From: Bacteroidaceae bacterium
Lineage (GTDB): Bacteria > Bacteroidota > Bacteroidia > Bacteroidales > Bacteroidaceae
NCBI GenBank assembly: GCA_017557475.1
Contig: JAFYYO010000050.1
Coordinates: forward strand, 1-43,345
Direction: 5' to 3'
Length of the DNA stretch: 43,345 nt
Of the stretch, positions 1-8,322 are shown in pieces (the stretch's first letter is position 1; each line of letters begins with the position of its first letter). A program made the translations under genes and the position numbers. Under the pieces are notes generated by a model. That model made no database searches. It saw only the letters and a list, made by a program, of their open reading frames with translations, and was not told the origin of the DNA.

Positions 1-12
1 AATTAATTGTCG

Positions 13-20
13 TACCTTTG
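13..20 (+). promoter_or_regulatory. metK promoter, -7 element
   Basis: TACCTTTG matches the Bacteroidetes -7 consensus TAnnTTTG. Transcription would start near position 26, about 10 bases before the probable riboswitch. The -33 element lies mostly outside the window. Confidence 0.7.
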
Positions 21-35
21 CACCCGCAAAAACGA

Positions 36-90
36 AATGTGGATAGATTTGGGCTGCTTGCAACCACAGTAAAAAATGCTAAAAGGAGGA
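36..90 (+). ncRNA. Probable SAM-II-type riboswitch in the metK leader
   Basis: The leader shows the SAM-II layout. A P1 stem pairs TGTGG (38-42) with CCACA (64-68). Its loop starts with GATTT and ends with CTTGCAA. An A-rich linker follows, then GCTAAAAGGAGG (78-89), close to the SAM-II hallmark GCTAAAAAGG. GCA in the loop can pair with TGC at 77-79, and CTT with AAG just after it, as in the family's pseudoknot. SAM-II senses S-adenosylmethionine, the product of the next gene. The distance to the metK start (about 80 bases) is longer than expected for simple ribosome-site masking. This was recognised by eye and not scored against a covariance model. Confidence 0.65.
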
Positions 91-170
91 TGAACATTTG
101 TCACCTCGCGCATTTGTAGCCGAATTCTTTCCCCATACATTATTAATTATATTAAAGAATTAATTCTACT

Positions 171-1433
171 ATGGGTTATTTGTTTACATCGGAGTCTGTC
201 TCCGAAGGCCATCCCGATAAGGTGGCCGATCAAATCAGCGATGCCGTGCTCGACAAACTGCTTGCCTTCGATCCCGATTCGAAGGTGGCGTGCGAAACAC
301 TCGTGACGACTGGACAGGTTGTGCTTGCCGGCGAAATCAAGACAAAAGCTTATGTCGACCTGCAACGCATTGCCCGCGAGGTCATCAACCGCATCGGTTA
401 TACCAAGAGCGAGTACATGTTCGAGGGTAATAGCTGTGGCGTGCTCTCTGCCATACACGAGCAGAGTGTCGACATCAACAGAGGTGTGGATCGCTCGGAC
501 CGCACTTTGCAGGGTGCCGGAGACCAGGGTATGATGTTTGGTTACGCAACGAACGAGACCGAGAACTACATGCCACTGAGCCTCGACCTTGCGCATCGTC
601 TGCTCTGGATGCTTGCTGAGATACGTCGTGAAGGCAAGGTGATGACCTATCTCAGGCCGGATGCCAAGAGCCAGGTCACTATTGAATATAGCGACGAAGG
701 CGTGCCTCAGCGCATCGATACCATCGTCGTGAGCACTCAGCATGACGAGTTCGATACCGACGAAGCCATGCAGCAGCGCATCACGAAGGATGTCAAGGAG
801 ATTCTCGTGCCCCGCATGCTCGAAGGTATTCGCTCGGAGCGTGTCCGCAAGCTCTTTGCCGACTCGAATTCCATAACATATTACGTCAATCCGACAGGCA
901 AGTTCGTCATTGGCGGACCTCATGGCGACACAGGTCTCACGGGACGCAAAATCATCGTCGATACCTACGGAGGAAAAGGCGCACACGGCGGTGGAGCCTT
1001 CAGCGGAAAAGACCCTTCTAAGGTCGATCGCTCGGCTGCTTATGCGGCTCGACACATCGCCAAGAACATGGTGGCAGCAGGTGTGGCCGACGAAATGCTG
1101 GTGCAGCTCAGCTATGCCATCGGTGTGGCAGAACCCGTGAGCATCTTCGTCGATACTTACGGCAAGAGTCACGTGGACATGAGCGATGGCGAAATTGCCA
1201 AGAAAATAAAGGAAATCTTCACACTCACCCCGTATGCCATTGAGCAACGACTCAAACTTCGCAATCCCATATATGAGGAGACGGCTGCTTACGGCCACAT
1301 GGGTCGCGAGCCGCGCATCGTCACGAAGCGTTACGAGTCGCTCTATCAGGACACGAAGGAAGTGACTGTCGAGCTCTTCACTTGGGAGAAACTCGACTAC
1401 GTGGAGAAGATAAAGAAAGAATTTAACTTATGA
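171..1433 (+). CDS. metK: S-adenosylmethionine synthetase
   Basis: Makes S-adenosylmethionine from methionine and ATP in the cytosol, supplying methyl groups to the whole cell. The 420-residue protein carries the family signatures in order: [16 protein letters not shown] near the N-terminus (His14 and Asp16 of the active site), [12 protein letters not shown] near residue 115-126, [21 protein letters not shown] near 247-267, and [19 protein letters not shown] just after. It is longer than the E. coli enzyme (384), as I recall for Bacteroidetes MetK. The ATG at 171 is preceded by an AT-rich leader without a strong ribosome site, which is usual in this phylum. The leader holds a probable SAM-II riboswitch, so feedback by its own product is likely. 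The stop overlaps the next start (ATGA). Confidence 0.98.
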   Translation: MGYLFTSESVSEGHPDKVADQISDAVLDKLLAFDPDSKVACETLVTTGQVVLAGEIKTKAYVDLQRIAREVINRIGYTKSEYMFEGNSCGVLSAIHEQSVDINRGVDRSDRTLQGAGDQGMMFGYATNETENYMPLSLDLAHRLLWMLAEIRREGKVMTYLRPDAKSQVTIEYSDEGVPQRIDTIVVSTQHDEFDTDEAMQQRITKDVKEILVPRMLEGIRSERVRKLFADSNSITYYVNPTGKFVIGGPHGDTGLTGRKIIVDTYGGKGAHGGGAFSGKDPSKVDRSAAYAARHIAKNMVAAGVADEMLVQLSYAIGVAEPVSIFVDTYGKSHVDMSDGEIAKKIKEIFTLTPYAIEQRLKLRNPIYEETAAYGHMGREPRIVTKRYESLYQDTKEVTVELFTWEKLDYVEKIKKEFNL

Positions 1434-2020
1434 TGAACGAACAGAAAAAGATTGCCGTCTATTGTGCAAGCAGCACTCAGATAGACGAGAGATACTTTCA
1501 GGATGCACGCAAGCTTGGCCAGTTGATGGCTGAGAAAAGCATAACATTGGTGAATGGCGCAGGCAACATGGGTCTCATGGCAGAGAGCGCGAACGGATGT
1601 CTCGAGAATGGAGGACAAGCCATCGGTGTCATCCCGACTTTCATGGTTAAGGAAGGTTGGTGTCACGACGGCATGACTGAGATTATAGAGACTGCCGACA
1701 TGCATGAACGACAAGCCAAGATGGCCGAGATAAGCGATGCCGGCATCTTCCTGCCAGGCGGAATAGGCACCTTTGCAGAGATGACAGAACTCATCGTTTG
1801 GAAGCAGTTGGGACTCTACCTGAAACCCATCATCCTGCTCAACACCAAGGGTTATTACGACTCCATGCTCAATACGTTGCACCAAGCTATCAAGGAGAAC
1901 TTCATGCGACCTGTGCATGCCGACATCTGGAAGGTCGCTCCGACACCAGAAGAAGCCTTGAAGATGGCTCTTGAGACGTCGATTTGGGACACAAGTATCC
2001 GTCGCTTTGCCAAGATATGA
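1430..2020 (+). CDS. LOG-family protein (cytokinin riboside 5'-monophosphate phosphoribohydrolase-like)
   Basis: A 196-residue Rossmann-fold protein of the LOG/TIGR00730 family. The two family signatures are visible: [14 protein letters not shown] at about 43-56 and [12 protein letters not shown] at 109-120, with the conserved MHERQAKM stretch (91-98) between them. Members hydrolyse the N-glycosidic bond of nucleoside 5'-monophosphates; the physiological substrate in gut Bacteroidales is not known to me. ATGATG at 1430 overlaps the metK stop by four bases, so translation is probably coupled. Its own stop overlaps the start of the next gene in the same way (2017-2020). I see no reason to link it to SAM metabolism other than position. 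Confidence 0.93.
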   Translation: MMNEQKKIAVYCASSTQIDERYFQDARKLGQLMAEKSITLVNGAGNMGLMAESANGCLENGGQAIGVIPTFMVKEGWCHDGMTEIIETADMHERQAKMAEISDAGIFLPGGIGTFAEMTELIVWKQLGLYLKPIILLNTKGYYDSMLNTLHQAIKENFMRPVHADIWKVAPTPEEALKMALETSIWDTSIRRFAKI

Positions 2021-2880
2021 TTGTTCCAGATTCGCTTTGCAACGACACGCTTTGTGTTGATACACTCTGTCAGCCAGAGTTGCAAGACACACTTGCCGAA
2101 GTCTTAATCCCTTATGATGACGGCGGTCTTGTGAAGGGCGACAGCGTGCTACACACGGAGGTTGCCTACAGGCCCTTGGGCTATGGTGCAACTGCGACAC
2201 CTTTCCGCCTTCGTGGAGACGGGTGGAGCGGGTTGCTTCTGCTGGTTTGTCTGTTGCTTGCGATAAGTCTGGTGATGCGGCTCAGGAAGAAGTTCAAGGA
2301 GTTGCTGCAGAGTGTGTTCTTCCCCATACCAGGCAAGGCGGAAGAGCCTCTCGTGGATGATCCGCTTCGTTACTCAACCAGAGTGATTGCCGTCGTGCTT
2401 CTTTCGCTCACGGCAGCAATGGTGACATTCATCTACACACAGCACGATGTGGATTACTACCCGTTCCCCGAGACGCCTTACATCCTTTTTGGTGCCTTCT
2501 TCCTGCTTTGGATAGTCTATTTCCTAGTAAAGCGAATGATGTCGAGCTTCGTGAATTGGGTGTTCTTTCGCGATGAAAAAATCTTTACAATGAAGAGGGT
2601 TTACACCTTCCTTTATGTGGCCGAAGCGATGCTTTCTCTCGTCCTTACTCTGGTAGTGATGTTTTTGCCGATTCCTCACGAAGAAGTGTTCTTTTTGGCG
2701 CTTTGTCTTATCTTTTTGGTCAAGATAGTGCTGCTTTTTAAGACATATCAGATATTTTTCCCCAAAATGTATGGCACTTTGCATTTAATTGTGTACTTTT
2801 GCACACTCGAAATAATGCCTTTGCTTGTCTTGCAACAAGTTTTGACATATGCAGAGCTACTTTCGGTGGTTAAACTTTAG
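2017..2880 (+). CDS. DUF4271-type integral membrane protein
   Basis: A 287-residue membrane protein. After a soluble N-terminal stretch of about 70 residues come six hydrophobic segments, for example GLLLLVCLLLAISLVMRL, YILFGAFFLLWIVYFLV and VFFLALCLIFLVKIVLLFK, fitting the DUF4271 family found next to hemD throughout Bacteroidetes. The open frame extends back to a TTG at 1984, but ATG at 2017 overlaps the preceding stop (ATGA) and is the better start. The function is unknown. Its fixed place before hemD, rnpA and yidD (a membrane-insertion factor) makes a role in the envelope or membrane-protein assembly possible, but this is inference from context only. Confidence 0.85.
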   Translation: MIVPDSLCNDTLCVDTLCQPELQDTLAEVLIPYDDGGLVKGDSVLHTEVAYRPLGYGATATPFRLRGDGWSGLLLLVCLLLAISLVMRLRKKFKELLQSVFFPIPGKAEEPLVDDPLRYSTRVIAVVLLSLTAAMVTFIYTQHDVDYYPFPETPYILFGAFFLLWIVYFLVKRMMSSFVNWVFFRDEKIFTMKRVYTFLYVAEAMLSLVLTLVVMFLPIPHEEVFFLALCLIFLVKIVLLFKTYQIFFPKMYGTLHLIVYFCTLEIMPLLVLQQVLTYAELLSVVKL

Positions 2881-2900
2881 TGAAAAAATTACGACAAACG

Positions 2901-3644
2901 ATGATAAAGAAGATACTCATATCCCAGCCTGAGCCCACGTCGGCGAACTCTCCGTACTACGACATCGCGAAGCGTCACAATGTGGAGATCGTGTTCCGTC
3001 CCTTCATTAAGGTTGAACCATTGACTCCAAAGGAGTTCCGTGCACAGAAGATATCCATCCTTGAGCACACGGCTATCGTGTTCACGTCACGTCTCTCGAT
3101 TGACAATTTCTTCCTGCTTGCCAAGGAGATGCGCATTCCCATCCCTGAGGAGATGAAGTACTTCTGCATTACCGAGACGGTGGCACAGTACATTCAGAAG
3201 TATGTGCAGTATCGCAAGCGCAAGGTCTTCTTCGGGACAACCGGCAAGATTGACGACTTGGTTCCTGTCATGCTGAAGCACAAGTCGGAGCGTTATTTCA
3301 TTCCTCTGAGCGATGTACACAATCCTGTCTTCAGCGAACTGCTCGACAGCAAGGGCATCAAGCACTCGGATGCTGTGATGTATCGCACGGTTAGCAACGA
3401 CTTCGAGGAAGGCGAGCCTTTCGACTACGACATGCTTATCTTCTTCAGCCCCAGCGGTGTGCAGTCGTTGAAGAAGAACTTCCCGAACTTCAAGCAAGGC
3501 GATATTGTCATCGGTACGCTTGGTCCGACGACGGCCAAAGCTGTCCGCGATGCCGGTTTGCGTCTCGACATCGAGGCTCCCTCTCCTCAGTATCCCAGCA
3601 TTTCCTCTGCCATCGACGACCATCTGCGCAAGGCAAATGGCTAA
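2901..3644 (+). CDS. hemD: Uroporphyrinogen-III synthase
   Basis: Closes and isomerises hydroxymethylbilane to uroporphyrinogen III in tetrapyrrole synthesis. The protein (247 residues from this start) matches the Bacteroidetes HemD type: ILISQPEPTSANSPYYDIA at the N-terminus, the central KVFFGTTGKIDDLVP, the MLIFFSPSGVQSL stretch and the late GTLGPTTAKAVRDAGLRLD. HemD is poorly conserved in general, so the assignment rests on this Bacteroidetes-type pattern and the gene order. A GTG at 2880 would add seven residues and overlap the previous stop; ATG at 2901 begins MIKKILISQPEP, like homologues I recall, and is preferred. The stop overlaps the rnpA start by eight bases. Confidence 0.9.
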   Translation: MIKKILISQPEPTSANSPYYDIAKRHNVEIVFRPFIKVEPLTPKEFRAQKISILEHTAIVFTSRLSIDNFFLLAKEMRIPIPEEMKYFCITETVAQYIQKYVQYRKRKVFFGTTGKIDDLVPVMLKHKSERYFIPLSDVHNPVFSELLDSKGIKHSDAVMYRTVSNDFEEGEPFDYDMLIFFSPSGVQSLKKNFPNFKQGDIVIGTLGPTTAKAVRDAGLRLDIEAPSPQYPSISSAIDDHLRKANG

Positions 3645-4020
3645 CGTCGGCTCCTGCACTCTCCCAAAAGAGGAGCGTCTCTGCAGCCGAAAGGCTTTGG
3701 AGGAGCTCTTTGGAGGCGGCCATCAGTCGGTCTCAGCCTTCCCTATTCGTGCCGTCTTTATGCCGAACGAAGTGGGAATGGTGCGCATAATGGTATCTGT
3801 TTCAAAGCGTTACTTCAAGCGGGCTGTCAAGCGAAATCGCATCAAGCGGCAGTTGCGCGAGGCTTATCGCTTGCAGAAAGAACTGCTCCAGCCACTCGAT
3901 GGCGGGCTCGACATAGCTTTCCTCTGGACTTCCGACGAGGTCTTGCCGACAGAGAAGGTGTTCCAGAAAATGCAAAACATACTGCAAAGAATCCATGAAA
4001 GCGTTGCCCCCAATACGTAA
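3637..4020 (+). CDS. rnpA: Ribonuclease P protein component
   Basis: The protein subunit of RNase P, which assists the catalytic RNA in maturing tRNA 5' ends. It has 127 residues and begins [15 protein letters not shown]. The typical LPKEERL opening appears early, and the family signature [23 protein letters not shown] (about 53-75) contains the RNR motif that contacts RNA. The open frame extends further upstream, but that part lies inside hemD in another frame. ATG at 3637 overlaps the hemD stop and gives the usual RnpA length. The 3' end overlaps yidD by 26 bases, the usual rnpA-yidD arrangement. Confidence 0.96.
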   Translation: MANVGSCTLPKEERLCSRKALEELFGGGHQSVSAFPIRAVFMPNEVGMVRIMVSVSKRYFKRAVKRNRIKRQLREAYRLQKELLQPLDGGLDIAFLWTSDEVLPTEKVFQKMQNILQRIHESVAPNT

Positions 4021-4243
4021 GCCGAGCGACTTGTTGACTTGGTTGTTCATCCTGTTCGTTCGGATCTACCAGCGGTTCATCTCTCCGCTGACGCCTCCGT
4101 CGTGCCGTTTCACACCCACTTGCAGCCAATATGCCATCGAGGCATTGCGGAAATACGGTCCGTTCAAGGGTTCCTGGCTTGCCCTGAAACGCTTGCTCCG
4201 CTGCCATCCTTTGGGCGGAAGCGGTTACGATCCGGTGCCTTAA
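3995..4243 (+). CDS. yidD: Membrane protein insertion efficiency factor YidD
   Basis: A small (82 residues) membrane-associated protein that helps the YidC/Sec route insert inner-membrane proteins. The whole family signature is present: an N-terminal hydrophobic segment ([20 protein letters not shown]), then [18 protein letters not shown] with its conserved cysteines, [20 protein letters not shown] and the terminal GGSGYDPVP. It overlaps rnpA, matching the order found across bacteria. The ATG at 3995 is inside rnpA. A 22-bp tandem repeat array begins about 36 bases after the stop. Confidence 0.96.
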   Translation: MKALPPIRKPSDLLTWLFILFVRIYQRFISPLTPPSCRFTPTCSQYAIEALRKYGPFKGSWLALKRLLRCHPLGGSGYDPVP

Positions 4244-4279
4244 GCGAGTCATAATTTAGAATTCACTATTCATGGTTTT

Positions 4280-4367
4280 CAAACTAGTCACGTCTAGTTT
4301 GCGAATTAGCCACGTCTAGTTTGCGAATTAGCCACGCCTAGTTTGCCAACTAGGCACGCCTAATTTC
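4280..4367 (+). repeat. CTAG-family 22-bp tandem repeat, array 1
   Basis: About four units of a 22-bp repeat, such as CACGTCTAGTTTGCGAATTAGC, the last one degenerate, lie between yidD and the TatD-like gene. Neighbouring units pair with each other: AACTAGGC, AC, GCCTAATT is a near-perfect inverted repeat. The same unit returns at 26,548, 30,444 and 37,764. Unlike those three, this array has no T-run at its end. Confidence 0.9.
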
Positions 4368-4375
4368 AGAACACG

Positions 4376-4969
4376 ATGCTATATATCGATTTTCACACCC
4401 ATCAAACTCCCGCCAGCAAGGATGTTGTGGCCGTTGTTGACGGTCGCGACACTTGGGGCGTTCACCCGTGGAGAGCGGATGAGGAATTTGTTGTTCCTGA
4501 CCTCTCGGGCAAACTCGCGATTGGCGAATGCGGGCTTGATGGCTTGCGCGGACCTTCAATGGAAGTGCAGGAGGAAGTCTTCATTCGGCAAATCAGGCTA
4601 AGTGAGGAAATCGGGAAACCGCTCATCATCCATTGCGTGAAAGCCCTCGAGCGGTTGCTTCGGCTGCGAAAAGAGTTGAAACCAAAGCAACCCTGGATGC
4701 TTCACGGCTTCCGAGGCAAGCCCCAGCAATTGCGTTCGCTCCTCGACGCAGGCTTTTTCGTTAGCTTCGGCTTCCAGCCTAATGAGGAGAGCTTGCGTAT
4801 CTGTCCGATAGACAGACTGTTGCTCGAAACCGACGACGATGTGGTCCACTCAATAGAAGAAATATATAATAATGTGGCACAAAAAAGGGGGCTCGAAGTG
4901 GTGAGTTTGGGCAAAGTGATGGCCGAAAACTATCGTGCTTTCTTCCGAAAAGAGCCTCTTCAGGTATAA
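4376..4969 (+). CDS. TatD-family metal-dependent hydrolase (short form)
   Basis: A 197-residue member of the TatD DNase family, expected to be a TIM-barrel metal hydrolase with deoxyribonuclease or related phosphoesterase activity. The metal ligands can be followed in order: FHTH (His7, His9), GECGLDG (Glu51), IIHCVKA (His86), LHGFRG (His110) and LLETDDD (Asp153). It is clearly shorter than E. coli TatD (about 260 residues), mainly because loops between strands are missing; this compact form is common next to yidD in Bacteroidetes. It follows the 22-bp repeat array, which may separate it transcriptionally from yidD. The true substrate cannot be told from the sequence. Confidence 0.85.
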   Translation: MLYIDFHTHQTPASKDVVAVVDGRDTWGVHPWRADEEFVVPDLSGKLAIGECGLDGLRGPSMEVQEEVFIRQIRLSEEIGKPLIIHCVKALERLLRLRKELKPKQPWMLHGFRGKPQQLRSLLDAGFFVSFGFQPNEESLRICPIDRLLLETDDDVVHSIEEIYNNVAQKRGLEVVSLGKVMAENYRAFFRKEPLQV

Positions 4970-5028
4970 AACAACAGTGATGTGTGTTAAAAAGGCTTAC
5001 AAAGGGTACATTTCTCCATTTTTTTTTG

Positions 5029-5036
5029 TAACTTTG
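5029..5036 (+). promoter_or_regulatory. Promoter of the CoA-transferase gene, -7 element
   Basis: TAACTTTG fits TAnnTTTG and ends 25 bases before the ATG at 5062. A GTGTTAAAAAG stretch lies upstream (about 4984-4994), resembling that at the two giant-protein promoters, but no TTTG is found at the canonical -33 distance. Confidence 0.65.
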
Positions 5037-5061
5037 TGCGCAAAATTTAACACATCACATC

Positions 5062-6573
5062 ATGGACTTCAATAGAATTACCGCTGCCGAAGCTGCAGCC
5101 CTTGTCCAGAATGGACAAACCATCGGCCTGAGTGGTTTCACACCAGCCGGTGTCGCGAAGTGCACTCCAGCTGAGATTGCCAAGAAAGCAGTCGCAGAAC
5201 ATGAGGCTGGACGACCCTTCAAAATCAGTATTTTCACAGGTGCAAGTACAGGACAAAGTTGCGATGGCGACCTCTCGAACGCTCTCGCTATCGACTTCCG
5301 AGCTCCCTACACCACCAATCCCGACTTCCGTAAGAACGTCAATCAGAACACCCTGAACTATTCCGACCTGAATCTCTCGAACATGGCAACCCAGATTCGT
5401 CAGGGCTATCTCGGAGAAGTGAACTGGGCTATCATTGAGGCCTGCGCCATCGAGAAAGTGGGAAACAAGGCCCACATCTACCTCACGGCAGCTGGAGGCA
5501 TCAGTCCCACCGTTTGCCGACTCGCGACTGAAGGCATCATTGTGGAGCTCAACGCATTCCACAGCCCCAACAGTAAGGGTATTCACGACGTTTACGAGAT
5601 ACAGGATCATCCTTTCCGCACGCCCATCATGATTACAAAGGCGAGCGACCGCATCGGCAAACCTTACGTCGAAGTGGACGCTGACCGCATCGTTGGCGTT
5701 GTGGAATGTAACGTTCCCGATGAGGCTCGCAGCTTTAAAGACCCAGATCCCATCACCACTCAGATTGGTCAAAACGTGGCAGACTTCCTGCTGCTCAACC
5801 TCAAGCAAGGTCTTATTCCGAAGACCTTCCTCAATCTGCAGAGCGGTGTAGGCAGTGGTGCAAATGCCGTTCTCGGTGCCCTCGGACAGTGCCCCGAAGT
5901 GCCTAACTTCAACATTTATACAGAAGTGTTGCAGGACGCACCAGTAGGCTTGATGAAACAAGGCCGCGTGCTCTCCGCATCGGCTTGTTCTTTGACAGTC
6001 ACCAACGAGTGTCTTCTTGACATCTACGACAACATTGATTTCTTCAAGGACAAGTTGGTTTTGCGTCCCTCAGAGATAAGCAACTGCCCCGAAGTCATCG
6101 CTCGTCTGGGCGTTTGTGCACTTAATACCGCCATCGAGTGCGACCTCTATGGCCACGTGAACAGCACCAAGATATGCGGCACGAAGATGATGAACGGCAT
6201 TGGTGGCTCAGCTGACTTTGCAGCGAACGCTTATCTGACCATCTTCACTTGCGGCTCCACAACCAAGGGCGGCGCGATTTCAAGCATCGTTCCCTTCGCC
6301 AGCCACATCGATCACACGAACCACTACATCGATGCCGTCATCACGGAATACGGCGTGGCCGACCTTCGTCACAAGAGCGACATGCAGAAAGCGCAGGAAC
6401 TCATCAAGGTGGCACATCCCGACTATCGTCCCATGTTGCAGGATTACCTCAAGTACGCAGAGAAGCGCGGCGGCCATACTCACCACGAACTGGCAGCTGC
6501 CTTCGCCATGCACGACACCTTCCTGCGCAAGGGCGACATGCATCTGACCGACTTTAGCGAATACATCAAGTAA
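5062..6573 (+). CDS. Acetyl-CoA hydrolase/transferase family protein (succinyl-CoA:acetate CoA-transferase type)
   Basis: A 503-residue class I CoA-transferase that probably moves CoA between acetate, succinate or propionate in fermentative carbon flow; in Bacteroidales such enzymes serve the succinate-propionate route. Visible features: GLSGFTPAGVAKCTP at 22-36, the CoA-binding GSGANAVLGALG at about 262-273, and IYTEVLQDAPV at 285-295, where Glu288 fits the catalytic glutamate that forms the glutamyl-CoA thioester. The region GGSADFAANAYLTIF follows at about 385-400. Length agrees with the family (about 500). It has its own promoter and is followed after 23 bases by recJ. Which acids it uses cannot be decided here. 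Confidence 0.9.
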   Translation: MDFNRITAAEAAALVQNGQTIGLSGFTPAGVAKCTPAEIAKKAVAEHEAGRPFKISIFTGASTGQSCDGDLSNALAIDFRAPYTTNPDFRKNVNQNTLNYSDLNLSNMATQIRQGYLGEVNWAIIEACAIEKVGNKAHIYLTAAGGISPTVCRLATEGIIVELNAFHSPNSKGIHDVYEIQDHPFRTPIMITKASDRIGKPYVEVDADRIVGVVECNVPDEARSFKDPDPITTQIGQNVADFLLLNLKQGLIPKTFLNLQSGVGSGANAVLGALGQCPEVPNFNIYTEVLQDAPVGLMKQGRVLSASACSLTVTNECLLDIYDNIDFFKDKLVLRPSEISNCPEVIARLGVCALNTAIECDLYGHVNSTKICGTKMMNGIGGSADFAANAYLTIFTCGSTTKGGAISSIVPFASHIDHTNHYIDAVITEYGVADLRHKSDMQKAQELIKVAHPDYRPMLQDYLKYAEKRGGHTHHELAAAFAMHDTFLRKGDMHLTDFSEYIK

Positions 6574-6596
6574 GCTCCAACGTATCTTCTTTTACG

Positions 6597-8318
6597 ATGA
6601 ACTACGAATGGAGCTACAATCCGCCTTCCGACGCAGAGCTGAAGCTTGCGGGGGAGATGGCAGAGGAGCTGAAGATCAGCCCTGTCTTGGCACGTGTCCT
6701 GGTTGGACGCGGCATAGGCAGTGTGCAGGAAGCACGTAAGTTCTTCCGTCCTCAGCTGCCTGATCTGCACGATCCCTTCCTGTTTCAGGACATGCAGAAG
6801 GCTGTCGACCGTCTCAACCAAGCCCTCGGACGAAAGGAGCGCATCCTCGTCTATGGCGACTATGATGTGGACGGATGCACTGCCGTAGCCCTGGTTTATC
6901 GCTTCCTTCAGCAGTTCTATAGCAACATCGACTACTACATACCCGACCGCAACGAAGACGGTTATGGCGTCTCCAGAAAGGGTGTGGACTATGCCCAGGA
7001 GACGGGCGTCGGTCTTGTTATCGTGCTGGATTGCGGCATCAAGGCTACCGACGAAGTCGCTTATGCCAAGGAGAAAGGCATCGACTTCATCATCTGCGAC
7101 CACCATGTGCCCGATGATGAACTGCCGCCAGCCGTGGCTGTCCTCAATGCTAAGCGCTTCGATAACACTTATCCTTACGAGCATCTCTGCGGTTGCGGCG
7201 TTGGTTTCAAACTGATGCAGGCTTTCGCCATCAGCAACGGCATAGAGTTCTCGCAACTGATACCCCTGCTCGACCTCTGTGCTATCAGCATTGCGGCAGA
7301 CCTCGTGCCCATCATGGGAGAGAACCGTATCTTGGCTTATCACGGCTTGCGACAAATCAACAGCTCTCCCAGCACTGGCGTCAAGGCACTCATGGAGATA
7401 TGTGGACTGACGAATAAGGAGGTCTCTCTGGGTGACATCATCTTCAAGATAGGGCCGCGCATCAATGCTTCCGGCCGTATGCAGACGGGCAATGAAGCCG
7501 TTGCGCTGCTCATTGAAAAAGATCCCAAGAAGGCAAAGGAACTGGCTGAGCAAATCAACGAATACAACGAGCAACGCAAGGACCTTGACAAGGCGATGAC
7601 CGAAGAAGCGAACCGCATCGTCAAGACTCTCGAACACAGACACGAACACAAGTCCATAGTCCTGTTCAACGAAGAGTGGCACCGAGGCATCATCGGCATT
7701 GTGGCATCCCGTCTGACCGAAGTCTTCTACAAGCCAAGCGTGGTGCTTACTTGCAACGATGACGGCATGGCGACCGGCTCGGCACGAAGTGTCCCGGGTT
7801 TCGATGTGTATAAAGCTATCGAGAGCTGTGCCGACCTGCTCGAGAACTTCGGGGGACATACGTATGCAGCCGGCCTTAGTATGCCTGCTCAGAACATTCC
7901 AGAGTTTCGTCGTCGCTTTGAGCAATACGTTCAGGAACACATTCAACCTGAGCAGGTCAACGCCATCCTGCGCATCGATGCCGAGATAGACTTCCGTGAC
8001 ATCAACCGTCGCATCGTTTCCGACATCAAGCGTTTTGCCCCTTATGGCCCTGACAACCATAAGCCTCTCTTCTGCACGCGGCAGGTTTATGACTTCGGAA
8101 CGAGCAAAGTTGTCGGGCGAGACCAGGAGCACATCAAGCTTGAACTCGTCGACTCGAAGAGCAGCACCGTGATGAACGGCATTGCTTTCGGCCAGAGTTC
8201 GCAGGCTCGTTACATCAAGACAAAGCGCGCTTTCGATATCGTTTACCATATTGAAGAGAACAGTCACAAGCGCAGCGAGGTGCAGTTGCAGATAGAAGAC
8301 ATCAAGCCAAGAGAGTAG
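6597..8318 (+). CDS. recJ: Single-stranded-DNA-specific exonuclease RecJ
   Basis: A 5'-3' exonuclease acting on single-stranded DNA in RecF-pathway recombination, mismatch and base-excision repair. The 573-residue protein shows the DHH phosphoesterase motifs: GDYDVDGCTAV (about 86-96), VLDCGIK, and DHH at 168-170 followed by VPDDELPP. The DHHA1 part contains GIIGIVASRL and the nucleotide-contacting GGHTYAAGLSM. The OB-fold region follows to the C-terminus. Length fits the family (550-580). It is separated from recQ by four bases, a recJ-recQ pair that makes functional sense: RecQ unwinds DNA and RecJ digests the 5' strand. Confidence 0.97.
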   Translation: MNYEWSYNPPSDAELKLAGEMAEELKISPVLARVLVGRGIGSVQEARKFFRPQLPDLHDPFLFQDMQKAVDRLNQALGRKERILVYGDYDVDGCTAVALVYRFLQQFYSNIDYYIPDRNEDGYGVSRKGVDYAQETGVGLVIVLDCGIKATDEVAYAKEKGIDFIICDHHVPDDELPPAVAVLNAKRFDNTYPYEHLCGCGVGFKLMQAFAISNGIEFSQLIPLLDLCAISIAADLVPIMGENRILAYHGLRQINSSPSTGVKALMEICGLTNKEVSLGDIIFKIGPRINASGRMQTGNEAVALLIEKDPKKAKELAEQINEYNEQRKDLDKAMTEEANRIVKTLEHRHEHKSIVLFNEEWHRGIIGIVASRLTEVFYKPSVVLTCNDDGMATGSARSVPGFDVYKAIESCADLLENFGGHTYAAGLSMPAQNIPEFRRRFEQYVQEHIQPEQVNAILRIDAEIDFRDINRRIVSDIKRFAPYGPDNHKPLFCTRQVYDFGTSKVVGRDQEHIKLELVDSKSSTVMNGIAFGQSSQARYIKTKRAFDIVYHIEENSHKRSEVQLQIEDIKPRE

Positions 8319-8322
8319 GGAG

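Noticed and set aside
90..119. Nine-codon ORF in the metK leader
   Set aside because: Not listed as a gene: GGAGG touches the ATG, leaving no normal spacing, and the stretch lies in the riboswitch. Kept only as a remark.
147..1298. Long open frame antisense to metK (383 codons)
   Set aside because: Shadow of the metK codon pattern on the other strand; no promoter or homology.
6480..8267. 595-codon open frame antisense to recJ
   Set aside because: Mirror of recJ coding bias; the plus-strand protein has all RecJ motifs.
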